The notes beneath the pieces are model-generated. The model did no database searches, was not told the DNA's origin, and saw only the letters and a list, made by a program, of their open reading frames with translations. From Membranipora membranacea (lineage: Eukaryota; Bryozoa; Gymnolaemata; Cheilostomatida; Membraniporidae), in the NCBI GenBank assembly GCA_914767715.1, contig OU612069.1, forward strand, positions 28,207,387-28,271,386: DNA of 64,000 nucleotides. The letters are read 5' to 3'. Both the position numbers and the translations under genes were made by a program. The first letter of the stretch is position 1; every line of letters starts with the position of its first letter. Below, one piece after another: positions 1 to 14,100 of this stretch.

Positions 1-239
1 AAAAGATGGGTCTTCATACCCGAGCAAAGCATACCATAGAATAAGTTCATCTGGACCTACATATTGGCAGAGAAGAGTCAATCACTTCGGCTAGTCTGAT
101 GCATCATCAGATTAGACTATGCGTAGGACAAATAGGTAACAAATCTACAATAGTTATTTTTTTAAATTTCAGCCTTGTTTCAGGATATGCAATATTTATT
201 CACCTAATTTGGGAGGTGAAAGTTAAGGGGAGTAGGTGG

Positions 240-465
240 GTGTTCACATGCAAACTCAGAAAGATCAGTGCACTAGCAAGCTGCATGCAACTGACTAAAG
301 CTGCGAATGCTTCCATCCCCCAGCCAATAGGAATATGACAGTTTACTATTAAGAATATTCTGACATAAGAAAGTTTAAGGGTTGTCTTTAATTTGACAAA
401 AAGAAGAAAACTTACAAATTCTCCCTCTAAAAGAATCACTTTTTCGAGCAAAAGCTTGCATTTAT
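240..465 (-). mobile_element. Dispersed repeat, copy 1 (probable LINE 3' remnant)
   Basis: About 210 bp match 6158-6368 in the same orientation ('ctagcaagctgcatgcaactgact', 'cataagaaagtttaag'). The minus-strand reading keeps similar peptides in both copies (LKLSYVRIFLI and VSCMQLASALI). Copy 2 adjoins a reverse-transcriptase remnant, so both are probably tails of the same LINE family. Intron or upstream DNA of the main gene. Confidence 0.5.
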
Positions 466-1544
466 CCATCCTGCCAATGAACTCCTTGAACTCAATGATC
501 ACGCCATCCATAAAGATCTAGTCTCTGAGACAGAGTTAGACTACAACACAGGTAATGACAAAGTAAAGCTAATCTCATCCAACACCACACCTTAGTTAGT
601 TAGTCCAGATTAGTGGCCCCAAGACCCAAAACCAATGGAGCCAAGAGATCGAGTCCAAGATCATAGGGCCCTGAAGTATTTATAAAATCTAGGTTTAAAA
701 GGGCCTTATCTACTGTCCTGCAATGGGAATAGCACAGCATAACTTTATCCTCTGGTACTAAGGAAGCTGACAGTCATCAGCCATCAGTCCTTAGCTCAAT
801 CACCAGTGCTGAATGCTGAAATTGTTCTCAGCCAATGGATATTTATGGCTGTAATTTGCCATTTGGAAATGCTATTGAATTGACCAGGTAATAAATCAGT
901 CTTGAAAGTCTGAGATTGTGTTTACCTTTTATAACCTGGCTATTTGTATGTGTGGTCGACTCCTATTTTTGTATGTTTTTGTATCTGCTGATTGCAGTGG
1001 CTATCTGCCAGTTTACTGCTATACTCTTTTTTCATCATTTTCTGGACAATTTAGACTTGAAATATCATATCTCAAAAGCCTTTGGAATTCATCTGTAGAG
1101 CCCCAATTTACTCTCCAGACATTTGCTGCCCCAATCCCCGTTGAGTGGACTTACAGCTCCCTACGTCCCCCCAAAATGCAACAGCTGTTTGTGCTCAGGC
1201 TCCGCGGAACAGTGTCACCAAAAATTCAGGTTTCTAAAACTCGCAGGTTGAAAAACATGATTATCCCTCTTTATCCCCTCATACTTTCCCCTGTTAGTAG
1301 GGGGAGATATAATACTTACATTGATTATTGCAAACTATTAGTAATCATTCGAAGGATGAAATCTGCCATCCTGCTGCTGTTATCATCTCCACAAAAAAAT
1401 AACTAACAAGAGTCTCTCTGGCAATGTTTTCTATTATGCAGCGTTTAGCAATCCTCATCAAACTAATTAACGTTCTATTGTCGATGCTATTTATTTATCC
1501 TCAATTCATTATTCAACCCAATAGCAGCATGGATTGTAAAGTGC
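466..1544. other. No gene recognised; small interspersed repeat near 1290-1363
   Basis: No LRR-like coding segment was found upstream of the first visible exon. The block 'agggggagatataatacttac' at 1299-1319 recurs at 3836-3856 with about 70 bp of surrounding similarity. A part of it (gatataatacttacat) also occurs near 2816, so it is a dispersed element. Confidence 0.4.
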
Positions 1545-1612
1545 AATAGGTTAGAGCTCTGCTTAATGACAGACAGGCTACTGGTTCAAAGCCCGCTGGT
1601 GACAAATTTTAG
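1545..1612 (+). repeat. tRNA-derived SINE-like sequence
   Basis: 'ataggttagagctctg' resembles an A box, and 'ggttcaaagcc', about 40 bp later, resembles a pol III B box. A cloverleaf cannot be closed, so it is a tRNA-related SINE or a decayed tRNA, not a functional tRNA. Confidence 0.35.
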
Positions 1613-1960
1613 ATTTGAGTTGCTCCAGTGATAGAAAATATATTCTCCTGAAATGAAAAAGCAGGATTGGGCGAAGGGTAGCTCAAAAACAAAATGCAAG
1701 TTATAGAGGAGAGGACACATGACTCCTTGCTTTTAGATAGTTATTGTGTCATGGATGTGATATGGAACATCTATGTCCAGGGCTTTCGACTAAATTTTTG
1801 AGAAAAAGTATATTTTGTTGGGTTTATAGATGGCTTGGCAGTTATTTAGGGCGCATCTGGGGTTCGGCTGCCTTTCGTTGCTGCTATGTAGCCAAAACAT
1901 TGATTATTTCCATAGCACAACTTCTAACCCTTTACCTTCACATAACCTTCCTTGTTACAG

Positions 1961-2101
1961 TATGAGATATCTGACTGGTCTGCAGGAACTGCTTGTACGA
2001 TCGAATACAAGTCTGAGTACATTACCTGACTGGATCGGAGAACTAAAGAGCCTAAAGAAACTTGATGTGACAAACTGCAGTCTCACTGCACTACCTGACA
2101 G
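1961..2101 (+). CDS. LRR exon, copy 1 (about two leucine-rich repeats)
   Basis: The exon is 141 bp and phase 2 at both ends, between ttgttacag and gtaaataag. It encodes LTGLQELLV, LSTLPDWIGELKSLKKLDV and LTALPD, typical of short leucine-rich repeats of about 23 residues. Because it is symmetric it can be gained or lost without breaking the frame. It splices to 3324 by joining AG with T to make a serine codon. The 47-residue product is about 72% identical to the next exon by eye. Confidence 0.85.
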
Positions 2102-5100
2102 GTAAATAAGCATCACTTCCTGCTACTGATACCTCAACTCTCAATATAATACAATATTATACTGAATTATGTGGAGGGTGATTAACTTGTCTATTCATAT
2201 GTAAACCGCCATTGAGACCAGAATTTAAAATCAGCAAAACTTGAAAATTACCGACATTATCCCACTTCATACTCTCACACTTTCCTACGTTAGTAGTGGC
2301 AGATGAAAATTTTGCTACTAGTTAAAAAGTACGAAATCCCTCACCGGTTGAGCGCGGATCTACTTCGTATTTAACATCCTACATGCCTTAGTGGAGAGAA
2401 GTGATCTCCGAATGAGGCCATATTCTCCACAGAACAACTGATTGACAAAAAATACCACTGAAGATATGCTTGCTGATGCTAAAAAACACATACTTGGAGT
2501 CATAGCATGTAGTATTAATACTGATTATAGGTATAGTCTCACTCTACGCTCCCTAGGATTTTTTAGCATCTACTATAAAACATACTAGGACTAGTTTACA
2601 CCATAATTTATCATTTAAAGGGCTAAACCATTTTAACAGCCATTAACCAATAAAGGCAGACCACTGACCTCCTTAACTTGTAAATCATCAAAGTATGTTA
2701 CAATAAAAATTCTAACTTTGTAACTTAAACCAAACCTGTTACTCCTTGCTAAAAATAAACTAAACTTAACTGATACAGATATTATCCTCCGTCTAACTTT
2801 TCCGCACATTGGGAAGATATAATACTTACATAGGACTATTTTACACCATGATTTATAATTTAAAGGGATAAACCATTTTAACAGCACATCAACCAATAAA
2901 AGCAGACCACTGGTTTAGTGGTTTATAACATGACTTGATTCTGTGACAGAGTTGTCTGCATAATATTACAGGGGCACACAACTTTGAGCCATCAGGCATT
3001 ATTATAGCATAGGTGAACAATGATAATCATGTTTCGCTCCACTGCATAGCATCCTTCCTGCACGCTCAAGTGAGTCGATACATCATTTGGGGTTCGGCTG
3101 GCCTTTCTCCCTGCTATGAAGTTAACAGGCTGGTTTGAAGTTTGAAGTTTGTGTATTGCTTAAGTTCTAATATCCATCCTGTGATAGGTTGATAGCATCG
3201 AATGTACGGCACATAAATAAAAATGAATTAAATGGTCGTCTTCAATTCCACCAAATATTGAGGTTGCTTTAGACTAGATACGACTTTTAACCGAAAACTT
3301 TCTCATAACTTCCCTTGTTACAGTATAAGGTATCTGATTGGTCTGGAGGAACTGATTGTGAAGGAGAATAACAGTCTGTGTACATTACCTGATTGGATCG
3401 GAGAACTGAAGAGCCTGAAGATGCTTGATATGTCACGCTGCAGGATCACAGAACTACCTGACAGGTAAGTAAGCATCACTTCCTGCTACTGATACCTCAA
3501 CTCTCAATATAATACAATATTATACTGAATTATGTGGAGGGTGATTAACTTGATTATTTATAAGTGAACCGCCATTGAGCAAACTCAAAAATAGTGATTA
3601 TATTAGAGAAGTCTCAACAATCTCTGTTGATGGGTTCACTGATTATGAGTCGCCTGCATTGATATGTATAAGATTTTTGAGTGCTCTAGGGTAGCTGAAT
3701 GTATCTCAGAACTGGTGCTAAGACCAGAATTTTAAATCAGCAAAACTTGAAAATTACCGACATTACCCCACTTCATACTCTCACACTTTCCTACATTAGT
3801 AGTGGCAGATGAAAATTACTTACATAGAATTAGTAGGGGGAGATATAATACTTACTTAGGATTACTGCAAACTATAAGTAATCATATGAAGGATGAAACA
3901 ATATATTGCTATACAATGATAATTGGTCTATTAGTAGTATTTAATACAAAACCAACCAACAAAAGTAGAACACATACCGGTCACTGATGAAATCTAGATC
4001 CGACTTCTTTTCAGTCATGCTTTCCGTCTCAGAATACCGGATTGTATCGTCACTACTATACGGGTTTTGCATCTCCATATTGACGGATCAAGTTGTTTGT
4101 AGCCAGTCGCTCAACAGCTCCGATTGAGGAATCCACAAGAAGGAATGTGGTTAGATAATGTCACGGTTATTAAAACCGCCAAATCAGGAGTTGTCTGCAT
4201 TTTGAATATGAAGCAGAAAACTCGAGAAGAAAAATAATTCTGTGAAATTCATAGCCATCGCCAAGCTGAATCAGAGAGTAAACTTTGTTGTACATTTTGG
4301 GATTAATTTGTTTAATTTTAACACCCTCTCCCCAGAGATGTTTACATAATATAAAAGCTTTTCACTGGGTGCTTAAATTTGCTAAAAAAGAAGTATTCCT
4401 TGAATAAGGTAAAAGGAAAAATAAAATAGAGAAATAAATATTTTTTTTATTCTCCCTAATTATATATCAACAATACGAATGGTGTGAGATTGAATATATT
4501 TTTTAGGTTAGAATCATAAAGATATACCTTTCAGAGTTGATTAGTAACGTAAAGCCTAAGTTGTGTTATAAAAGGATTGGGGAACATAGTACCTCTACAG
4601 TTTTGGTGAGCAAATCACCACTGCGCTAAGATTCAGATATAGTTTAGTGGTGTTTTACCACTCCAGAAGTGGACTGCAGCCCACGGTACCCTTTTTCTAG
4701 AGTCGACGACCCTTACCAGCGTTTCAAGCATAGCAATACAACTTCATTAGCTCTAGACTTTCGAAAACTGATCATCATAAAATGTGCGTTGTCATTGTGT
4801 TTCAAGCAGTTGTGCAAAACTTGAATATAACCTAAACAAATAAAACGCAGATTGTTTGTAACAACAATAATACTTAGCTTTGACAGAGTTTCTCCATATC
4901 CGCTTTGTAAATACCTCTTCTATGTAGCCTCATTTCAATATATTGTTTGGCGCTGTAATAAGAGAGAACAAGCCACAGCTGCAGACATCTCCTAGTATAT
5001 AATGATAATGATCCTAATCACTTATGATTTTATCATTATAGCTAAGGCTGAACGACACTGCACTGCTCTACCATGCGTTGTAAAAAGCTTATTCAAAGCG

Positions 5101-8100
5101 TAAACCAAACTGTAATAATACCAGCTATACAAGCTGCGATGATAGAAAATGAGGAACTAAAATTTAGTTGGAAATTCATAATGGTGTCCGGAATAGCTAT
5201 ATACATAGTAAGGGCTTCCCCTGTTGCCTGCGTTTATCAAGAAAGCTCAAGCAAACTTACGTAAGTGATCAAGCTATAGATACTTGACAATATTTTAACA
5301 ATGGCCGAACAGATTTATCTGAAACAAAAGCATTTTGTAGCTTACGTAATGAGTGAGACAAAAGATATCTCCAGGAAGCCTACCAAAAAGAAATATTAAA
5401 CAACCCTTCAACAGATATCATTTAGGATAATATGAAAACCTGAAACAATACTCATAAATGATGGTAAATTTATCACGCTAAGGCAAAATTGTGCCAAAGG
5501 TCAAATTGTAGTAACTTGACAATATATTAACAATAACAGATTGATTTCTTTGAAAGTAGGCATTTTTGTTGCCAACTGCAGCTTCAACATAATTATCATT
5601 CAGGATCCGTAAAACCTGTAAACATTGATATAAGAAAATGCCTAAATTATTTTACATAAATTACGGTATGTTTATCACGTCAATTCTGGAGTCGCATGCA
5701 AGGTCTTCAATAGCTGGGATCAACCCTATTTCTTCTAAATAATATAAAATAGGAGTGTTCAGTTTTCATGTATTGAGGCCAATCTTATGGACGGTCTTCA
5801 ATGGCTGAGGCCGTAACTCCAATTCCCTCCATTATATTTAATAATTTCCAATAAGGTTGAGTAGCGAATTTTCTTGGACAGGATGGAACTGCAGATTTGT
5901 TTATGGCTAGCACATCATATCCTGTTTGCTTTCAAGAACTACATATCAGAATGCTTTCTGGGGCTACCCTAGCAGCCAATATCATTATGACAAGCTTATT
6001 AACATCTGAACAAGGATTTATCACAAACCTACTATCCTAATATATACTACTGCAGAGTATGAGCTAAGATAATCTTACCCTTGGTATATTGTAATCAATC
6101 TTCAGCAGTAATTCCTGAGAGAGAGAGGAATAAATTCCAGTGTTCAGAGGCTGTGACCTAAATTCAGAATGATCAGAGCACTAGCAAGCTGCATGCAACT
6201 GACTGAAACTGTGAAAGCTTTCATCCCCAAGCCAAAATGAATATGACAGTTGTCAATTAAGAAGATTCTGATATAAGAAAGTTTAAGGATTGTCTTTACT
6301 TTGACAAAAGGAAGACAACTTGAAATTATCCCTCTAAAAAATCGCTTTTTCAAGCAAAATCTTGCATTCTCTTTCTACTTGGTTGTGCTCGTTCGTAGAC
6401 AGTGGATTGTGCATTTGTAATGTTTTCTTCAGAGCGATGTTGAGGCATTTGGTTTTCTCAGCATTTAGGCGCATCTTGTTCTGGATAGAGTCTTGGCATT
6501 CATTAATCAATAGTTGTCATATTTCTGGTGGTTCAAATTTGACTTCTGTTTATGTATTAAGAGTGGTTGTTGTAGCAGATTTTGAGAGCTGATAGTATGC
6601 GGTGGCGTCATCTGCATATTTCATTGCACTTCCTGAAGAGAAAATAAGCGAGTTCACAAATGCCAGCCAAAGTGTTGGTCCACAACAAGTACCCTGAGGC
6701 ACCCTATGTTACATATGTGGTACTCTGATTTGACATTGTTACCACTAAGAAGTACACAATGTGAGCAATTGTTCATGTAGTTCGCCACCAGATATATAGA
6801 AGGTGGAGAAAATTCGAGCTCCAAGAGTGTTGATAGTAGAAGCTTATGATCTATCAAGACGAAGGCTTTACTGAAGTCGTTCAGTATAAGTTGTGTACCG
6901 ATGCTGTTGGTATTGTCTAGGACTTTTGTCACATTGTCAAGTACGCAGACTAGGGCATCAGTAAATTGGTTCGGGTCCAGTTTTGTTATATCCTATTTTT
7001 GAGTTGTTTCTTCATGAGGTTTTCTATCAATATGCCTATGTGCCAAAGCAGGGAAATGGGGCGAAAATCCTTACATAGAGCTGGAGCGATAGGTTTTATC
7101 TGAGCTGTTTTATACACTGAAGGGTAGCAGATTTGTGGTGCGAGGTTAACAATGGCTAATTACAGCTTTTAAGGTGTTGATGCGTTTTAGCACATCTTTC
7201 ACTTGACCTATTGGGATCTCAGGAGTATTTTATGCTTGTTGATGAAGCGATGTCACTGCAGTGAGTGTCTGTTGGAAGTTGTTCCCCAGCAATTGTTTTG
7301 TAATACTCGTTCATTTTGTCGACAAACTGCTGTGGGTACAGAGCTGGCCGTCGAGTACATAGAGATTTTACACCGCCCAACCGGTTGGAAAATCCTACTT
7401 TCAGATTGTTTATTTTTGTATTGTAGAATGGCTGCCAGGACAAAATGGCCACCCATCTCATACTTTGAGATACATAAATTTATCGCCAAACTGGGATATT
7501 CTATCTCTGACAGTGCCTTAACAAGAGGTTTTTTACAACACTATCAGCACAGAAAGCAATTTGTGCTATCTAAAAGCGAAATGTACGCCAAGTAATCGCC
7601 TGAGAGATGAGCCACACTCAGTGCAAGCATTAAATAAGTACATATCAAACAAATTTGAAGAGATTGTGATACAATATCATGATCAATTTCTCACTTTTGT
7701 TTGTGTCAGTAAATTTATCCAATGTTTGAATTTCAAGTAAGAAGAAAACCGCCGCAAAAAAACACTCCTCAAATGACAACGCCACCCTGATTCCCCAGCT
7801 GTGGATACAGAGGCAACATTGTTTCTGGTACAGCTGAGAACAAACCGCTGCTTTTCCTACCAAGGAATAAATATCAAGTTGTGACAAATTTAAATTTTCC
7901 AGTCATGATGTAATAAGGATTTGCTTTGTCCAAAGCACTGAGCAATCATATTCATGAATTACCAGACAGATTCAAAGTGTGAACTCAAAATTTTCAGTTA
8001 AATTGATTTACAGAGCATATCAAGGTTTACATAACAGAGCTGTAACATGATGTAACAAGTCATAAGCAATAACAGTAAATTGAATGCCAGTACCATAAGC

Positions 8101-11100
8101 CTAACAATAATTTATAATCTTTACCCTAAACGCCAATTGACAATGTGGTCACAGGTCAACTGCAGGACTGCCACCGAACTCCACAAGAACCTGAAATTAT
8201 AATTATTGATCAGGAATCTACAGCAACAATCGCTGCTGCTCAATAAGTGGACAAACTTAGCAATAAAGTTGATATTATGAAACACTGTCAAAGAAGCCAA
8301 TTTATAGCACAACTCATGCAGAAAATGAACCTCACCGCTGGAGAAGTATATGATGTTCAGTGTCACACCATGGACCAGAGTAAATTTGCCTTGTGGAAAG
8401 TTGCACGGAAAGGCAGAATACCGCATCACTTGGCCATCTGGACCACATTGAGCTTGGAATAGAGTCTAAAGATAAGGCTAGGGAGGGCTTGTGCCATGGG
8501 CCCCTGGGATCTGTATTCCTGCAAACCTGCATTGTGCTGATGTCAAGTATCAACCACCCAAAACCTATACTGGATAATTCAGTCAACCATTCATCTAACA
8601 CAAGTCAATCGCCAAATTAACCTAATACAAAAAATAAATAGTCTGTTATCCATTCCCCTGATGTTTTGTGGCATTTATTCCTGCGGTATTTCTAGTCAAA
8701 TTATAATGGCCTCATCCAACATTCACTTAATCCCCGTACAGACACAGTACTCTCACTTGTCATCAGCATGATAATCTCTATTTTACCTGATCACAGCAGA
8801 CAATAATCATAGCATAACATATCGATGCAATAATAGGTGTATTGTGTACTGTATTGTGTTTTGGTGTACATTGGATCAATTTATTGCTGTGATCAGCAAC
8901 ATACATTTACTGTAATCACCTGAAAAAAACCACTGGGCAGTACCTAAAAATTAAAAAAATAATTCCGAGTAGGGTATTGAAAACTATGCCATCAGATACC
9001 ATACTACACTGACATGATCCTATGGCAACCCCTTAATTTTAGCTTTCTTGGAATAGGAGTTATTCCATGAATTTTGTCATCACTAATGATGTGCTCAACG
9101 CCACAGTCAATTTTCAAAGGGAAGACAACTTGATTGAAATTGTTTATTTTCAAAGGCCTGGTAGGTCGCTTAATAATTTGAAGCTTTCATAATTAAGATC
9201 GGGCAATTAAAGTGTAATCGGGCAAATAGGCAAAGCATCAATTGGTTTTACTACACAGATGTGGTTGAAAATAGGACTGTCATAAACACAAAATTCAAGT
9301 TTTTTATTATCTGTACTTTCACTATTATTACTTACAGTTTGTCAGCACTGAAAAATCTAACGTATCTCAATATAGGAGGTAACCAATTCACAACATTACC
9401 TCCTGTAATCTTACTGCTGAACACTCTCAGGCATTTGGATATCTCAAAGTTAGACACATTAAAATCACTGGACAAGGGGATACTTAACCTGGCTCACCTC
9501 GCCTCACTAGATTGTAGCGGTTGTAAAGCACTAATAAGTCCACCTTTCGAAGTATGTGATCAGGGGCTCTCTGCAATCAAGAAATACTATACTGACCTCG
9601 CTCATCAAGGTCATACTCCACCCGCTGAAATTCCCGTAATCTCAGTAGCAGTCATAGGAAGTACTTTGGCTGGTAAGACAAGTCTGATTGAAACACTAAA
9701 ACACAATAAGAGGACCCTGACTAGCCGCAATGAGAAGTTACCTACTGACGATACAACTGAAGTCTTTGAGGTGAAAGACATTACAATCAATGGCTCGAAG
9801 CTGAGGTGTTTTGACTTTGGTGGCAACGATGTTTATCATCTTGCTCACCAGTTCACAATAAGGAACAATTACATCCCTGTCATAGTTGTGAACATGAAAC
9901 AGTTCTCTGATTTGTCTATGTCTGCCGGGACCAGTAAAGCTACAGAGCTGGTCTGCATGAGATACCTCAGTCACCTATATATCTCATGTCCTAATCTGGG
10001 AGCGCCCATTTTGGTTCTCACACACATGGATCGCCTATCAGACGAAGCATTCACTGAGAGTAAAGCACAGCTACTAACAACCATGGAATCTAAGCGTTTG
10101 TCCATGGTGAAAGAGGAAGCGCTTTACTCCAGAAACTCCAGCAGATTTTGCACCATTGAGCATTTCTCCGACACCGACCGACCACTGTTCGACGATGATG
10201 ACATATATTCTTTCGGTGATGATGAGCTTGAAACAGAAAACATTCATTCTTTGACACAAAAGCTTGAGTTTCGTAGTGAAGCTCACAAAAGGGTTGTCCC
10301 TGACTTATGGAATGATATCGAGTCCATCTTCGAGCAACATGACCAGTCACAGTACATCCTTCTGACAGATATTATAAAGGCATTCCCAGAAGATAAGGAC
10401 TTGGTGATACTACGGTATAAGCATGATGTTGGCAGGATTCTATGGTTTGAGCGAGATGTCATACTTCGTCAGTATGTCTTCCACAGGATAGATTTGGTGA
10501 CCAGTGCGATCGCAGTGATATTTCATCACAGGAATGGTGAGAACTGGCAAAGGAGAACAGATGAATTTCAGCCATTAAGGTTGAATGGAAAGTGGGTCAC
10601 TAAGGAGAAATACTCAGTGCTAGTTAACAATTTCCTCAGCTCTGGGATGCTGGATGAGAGAGTTCTCAAAACTGCGTTTAGCGGCAATGACTTCCCTGTT
10701 GAAATCGCCGTTGCCCTTCTTCGGACATTTTACCTGATTTGTGGCCCAGTTGGAGACAAACCTGCAGAGGCGTATATCATCCCTGCGCTCTCAACAGATG
10801 TAATTAGAGAAAATGTGATCGTTGATCGTCTCCTTCCCCTCCGGGTGGGCATTCTCTTTGTAGGCCTTCCACCACCTCCCTATGTCTACCATCTTCTGAC
10901 AGTAGCATTCTTGAATCTCTTCTTGGCACCTGAGTATAAGATAACAGCCGCTAGTAATGGTGCAGAAGTCCATCATGGACCCTCAATCAGTCGTGTCACC
11001 CACAGCAGTGAGAACTGTGAGCTCATAATCCAAATGGACACACCAGTGGAAGAGTTGGGTGAGTCCTGGAGGCTGATGAAGAAAGCGATTTGTCACCTGT

Positions 11101-14100
11101 TGAGATGCTCCCTGGGGCAATGGGAAGGAGCTCGACCCATCTGTAAATTCTTCTGCTCTCATTGCTTGTGCTTGAGGCTCCCTGATCCTGATGCTGATAT
11201 TGACCCAGACTGGATGGAAATTCCTGATTTGCAAGAGAATGAAGATGACTGGCTACGTGAATTCAGAGGCGTGGAGCCTGTCCCCTGTGCCAACGACAGA
11301 ACTGATGGAGGCCCCCTGAAGGTGCTGAAGCCTCTGCGGTACCCGTGTGAGTAATTTACACTAAGAGACATGCTGCTGCTCATTGGAATTTTCACTGACG
11401 TTAGTTTTGAGATGGATAGTTCCATGCTTGAGAAAGCGGTTGTATATCTTAGATTTTTTGATGCCACAACTCTCCATTTAAATTTTTGACTGGTTGCTAT
11501 GCTGGGCAAAGCCAAGCTGTGGCAGCAATGGTTTAATCCCTTTCAAGTATTCTACAAATAACCTCCAAGCTCAGCAACATTAATCGCATTGTCAAAATCT
11601 TTAATTTTTTGGCCTTGTTCAAGATCTTGTGTATAAGAATACTGAGAGTTTGTTTTAGGCGATTTCAATATCACCTCATTATTATACTAGTCTAATCTGT
11701 CCTTTGTCACAGGTGACAGGTTGACGAAGAAAGAGTTGAAGAAGGTAAAGGATTATGTCAGGGAGCTTGAAGAAGAGAGGTCTGGATTTGTTGGGACCTC
11801 TAGAGGCCTCCAAAGAACTATCACTGGTATGTACCATAGTATATGGATTTGTTTGTTTGATCAGTAATGTAGAATTTTCTGTATCAGGTTATGGAGATAT
11901 GATTGATGTTTTACAGCAACGATCTGTCAGGTATTTGTTGAATCAAAGAGAGAACCAGTATCAGTTTTGTGTTCAGTCATCAACATAATGTCTTGTTTAT
12001 GCATAATTAACACACTCTTTAGTAGCTTCTAAAAGTGGCGTGATTAATTTGGAGTAATTTTTATGACTGCCATTATTTCATGTTTATTTTGCTTACTGAA
12101 ATTTAAATTCGTTTTCGTTGCCTCACCAATGATCTTTTACACAAACCGGAATCCAAGTATCTGTAGAGGTGTCAGAGAAGACGACTATTGAAGACGTAGG
12201 TGAGATAGTGAATATGATGAGAAATTCACCTGCTGATATCTGTATTGAGGGTGGAGGTCTGGTTACTGGGCCAACACAGACACTGTATGAGGTATATAAA
12301 CTCTTCACTGCATTTCATTTTGTTTACTCTCCTATATTTTTTGCATCCAACCTTGGTACATGCTTGATTAATTTCAGCAATGTTTCTGTGATGAACAGCT
12401 GTTGATGCTTTACAGTTTCCACAATACTGTAGGTTGATTTTTATTCTGATTAACCCCTTTAATGAGATTATACTAATATAAAGTATGTTACTTTTCAGAC
12501 TGAAGTCACAGATTGTCATTTAATCGCACAGCTTAGAACAGTTATTTATGTAGATCTCTCTGTTTTACTCTTACAGGTATACAAGATGACAGAGCCACGA
12601 GGCAGAGCCTTGATATTATCTAACATGTACCAAGTGACTGATGAACAGACAGGAAATGACCTCATGAGACACGGATCGGAACATGACTATAAAAACATGA
12701 AACAAGTACTGGATAGTCTGAGCTTCGTCACAGCAGGAGAACACAAGAACTACAACGCTAAGGTATAATATGGCATATCAGACTTTGTATCATTAAATCT
12801 GTTGTTATGCTTTATTGTGCAACTTGATATAGAATAGTTGTCGATTTGAACTGTTTTGTACCAAACTGTGATGTGATTGGCTGTACTGGTGGTTTGATTG
12901 TGATGAGCAAGTTGCAGACAGATTGCCCTTCTGCCTTACCCTGAATGAGTGTTATTTGTGGCTGGAGGTTAAAAGCCCGGTAATCCATTCTGGTGAACAC
13001 TCAGTAAGTTGCTCCGTTTTTAGGGGGGTAATCAGGGAATTTTTCTTTCAAATAGCAGTTAAATTTATTCATTTCACTTTCTTTCCATGGACACTTCAAA
13101 AAACCCAAAACTGATCTAATTTTGCCTTCCACATTCCGACCATACATTTGGGGCCTTGTCTGCAATCACTGCTGTCAGTATAATCTGGTAACTGAATATA
13201 TCATTGTGATGTTGATCTGTACCTTGATTTGTACCTTGATTTGTTCCTTGATGGGTCTAGTTTCCAGTGCCAGCATCTGCTGTGACTTAAGAAACTGTTT
13301 TTTCTTGTTTGTCGGTTAACATTTCCAATCAGCAACAATTTCGATAATTGAACAGCTTTTAGGGGTTATACACGCGGGGACAAGAAATGAGTTACCAGTG
13401 GGTAGGGCATTCCAGTCCTGGATGAAAAACAATCTCGGGTAGTGAGGGGTGTTTGACGTAGGTATAAAGTACTGCTCCTCCTGTCTCCTAGCTGATGAAA
13501 CGCTGGCTGTTTGGATGTAGTTGTTGATGACGCCTTTGTTGGAGTGATGGTATCGACAAAAGATTTTGATATGTCTATCCCTCCGTCTGTGTGAGAGTTT
13601 CTAGATCAATCCAGTTGTGCTAGTTTCCCTGTCAGTGCGCCGTTTACCGCAGATGAACAGGGCTGCTCTTCTCTGCACAGCTTCCAGTGGGGTTGGTAGC
13701 AGAGTTAGCTGCCGAGTCCCAGACTTCGGAGGCATGTTCTAGGACTGGCCGGACCAGCTGCTTGTACGCTTTCTTAAAGGGTTGTCACCAGTTGTTTGTC
13801 TTTCTTCAGTGGTCCCCCAGATGAAATGTTGCCAGAACACTTATGTTTGATGTAGGTACAGAAGTGCTTGGAAATTTCTTCCGGGGACTTCTCTTGGTCA
13901 GTGAATAGTTTATTGACATACTCAGCATGTTGCTTCTGTAGCATTTTCTGAATAACATGGCGGTAGGTATTGTAACAGTTCTCTAGATGTGTTGTGCCCT
14001 TTCTTTTGCATTTACGGTACAAATGTTTCTACTTTTTTTTATTAATTGGTGTGGTTGTTTTGAGATCCAGGGCCGTGAGTCTTTGCATTTTGTCAGTCGT

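Larger units (their letters stand above)
1854..3817 (+). repeat. Diverged tandem duplication of LRR exon with flanking introns
   Basis: Matching blocks in the same order, seen by eye: the 'ggggttcggctg' block at 1857-1893 and 3086-3121; the exon at 1961-2101 and 3324-3464; the donor-side intron at 2102-2190 and 3465-3555, nearly identical; the 'gaccagaatttaaaatcagc' block at 2217-2312 and 3720-3817. Offset is about 1.2-1.5 kb because each copy has its own insertions. A shorter local duplication lies between (about 2575-2665 and 2825-2915). Confidence 0.8.

Noticed and set aside
7203-7595. 130-aa + strand frame
   Set aside because: It is the antisense of the degenerate LINE at 6158-7470.
9261-9337. 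ATG-like start of the long open frame before the ROC exon
   Set aside because: The segment is pyrimidine-rich intron sequence ending in cttacag, and the phase of the upstream LRR exons joins at 9338. It is therefore not the true N-terminus.
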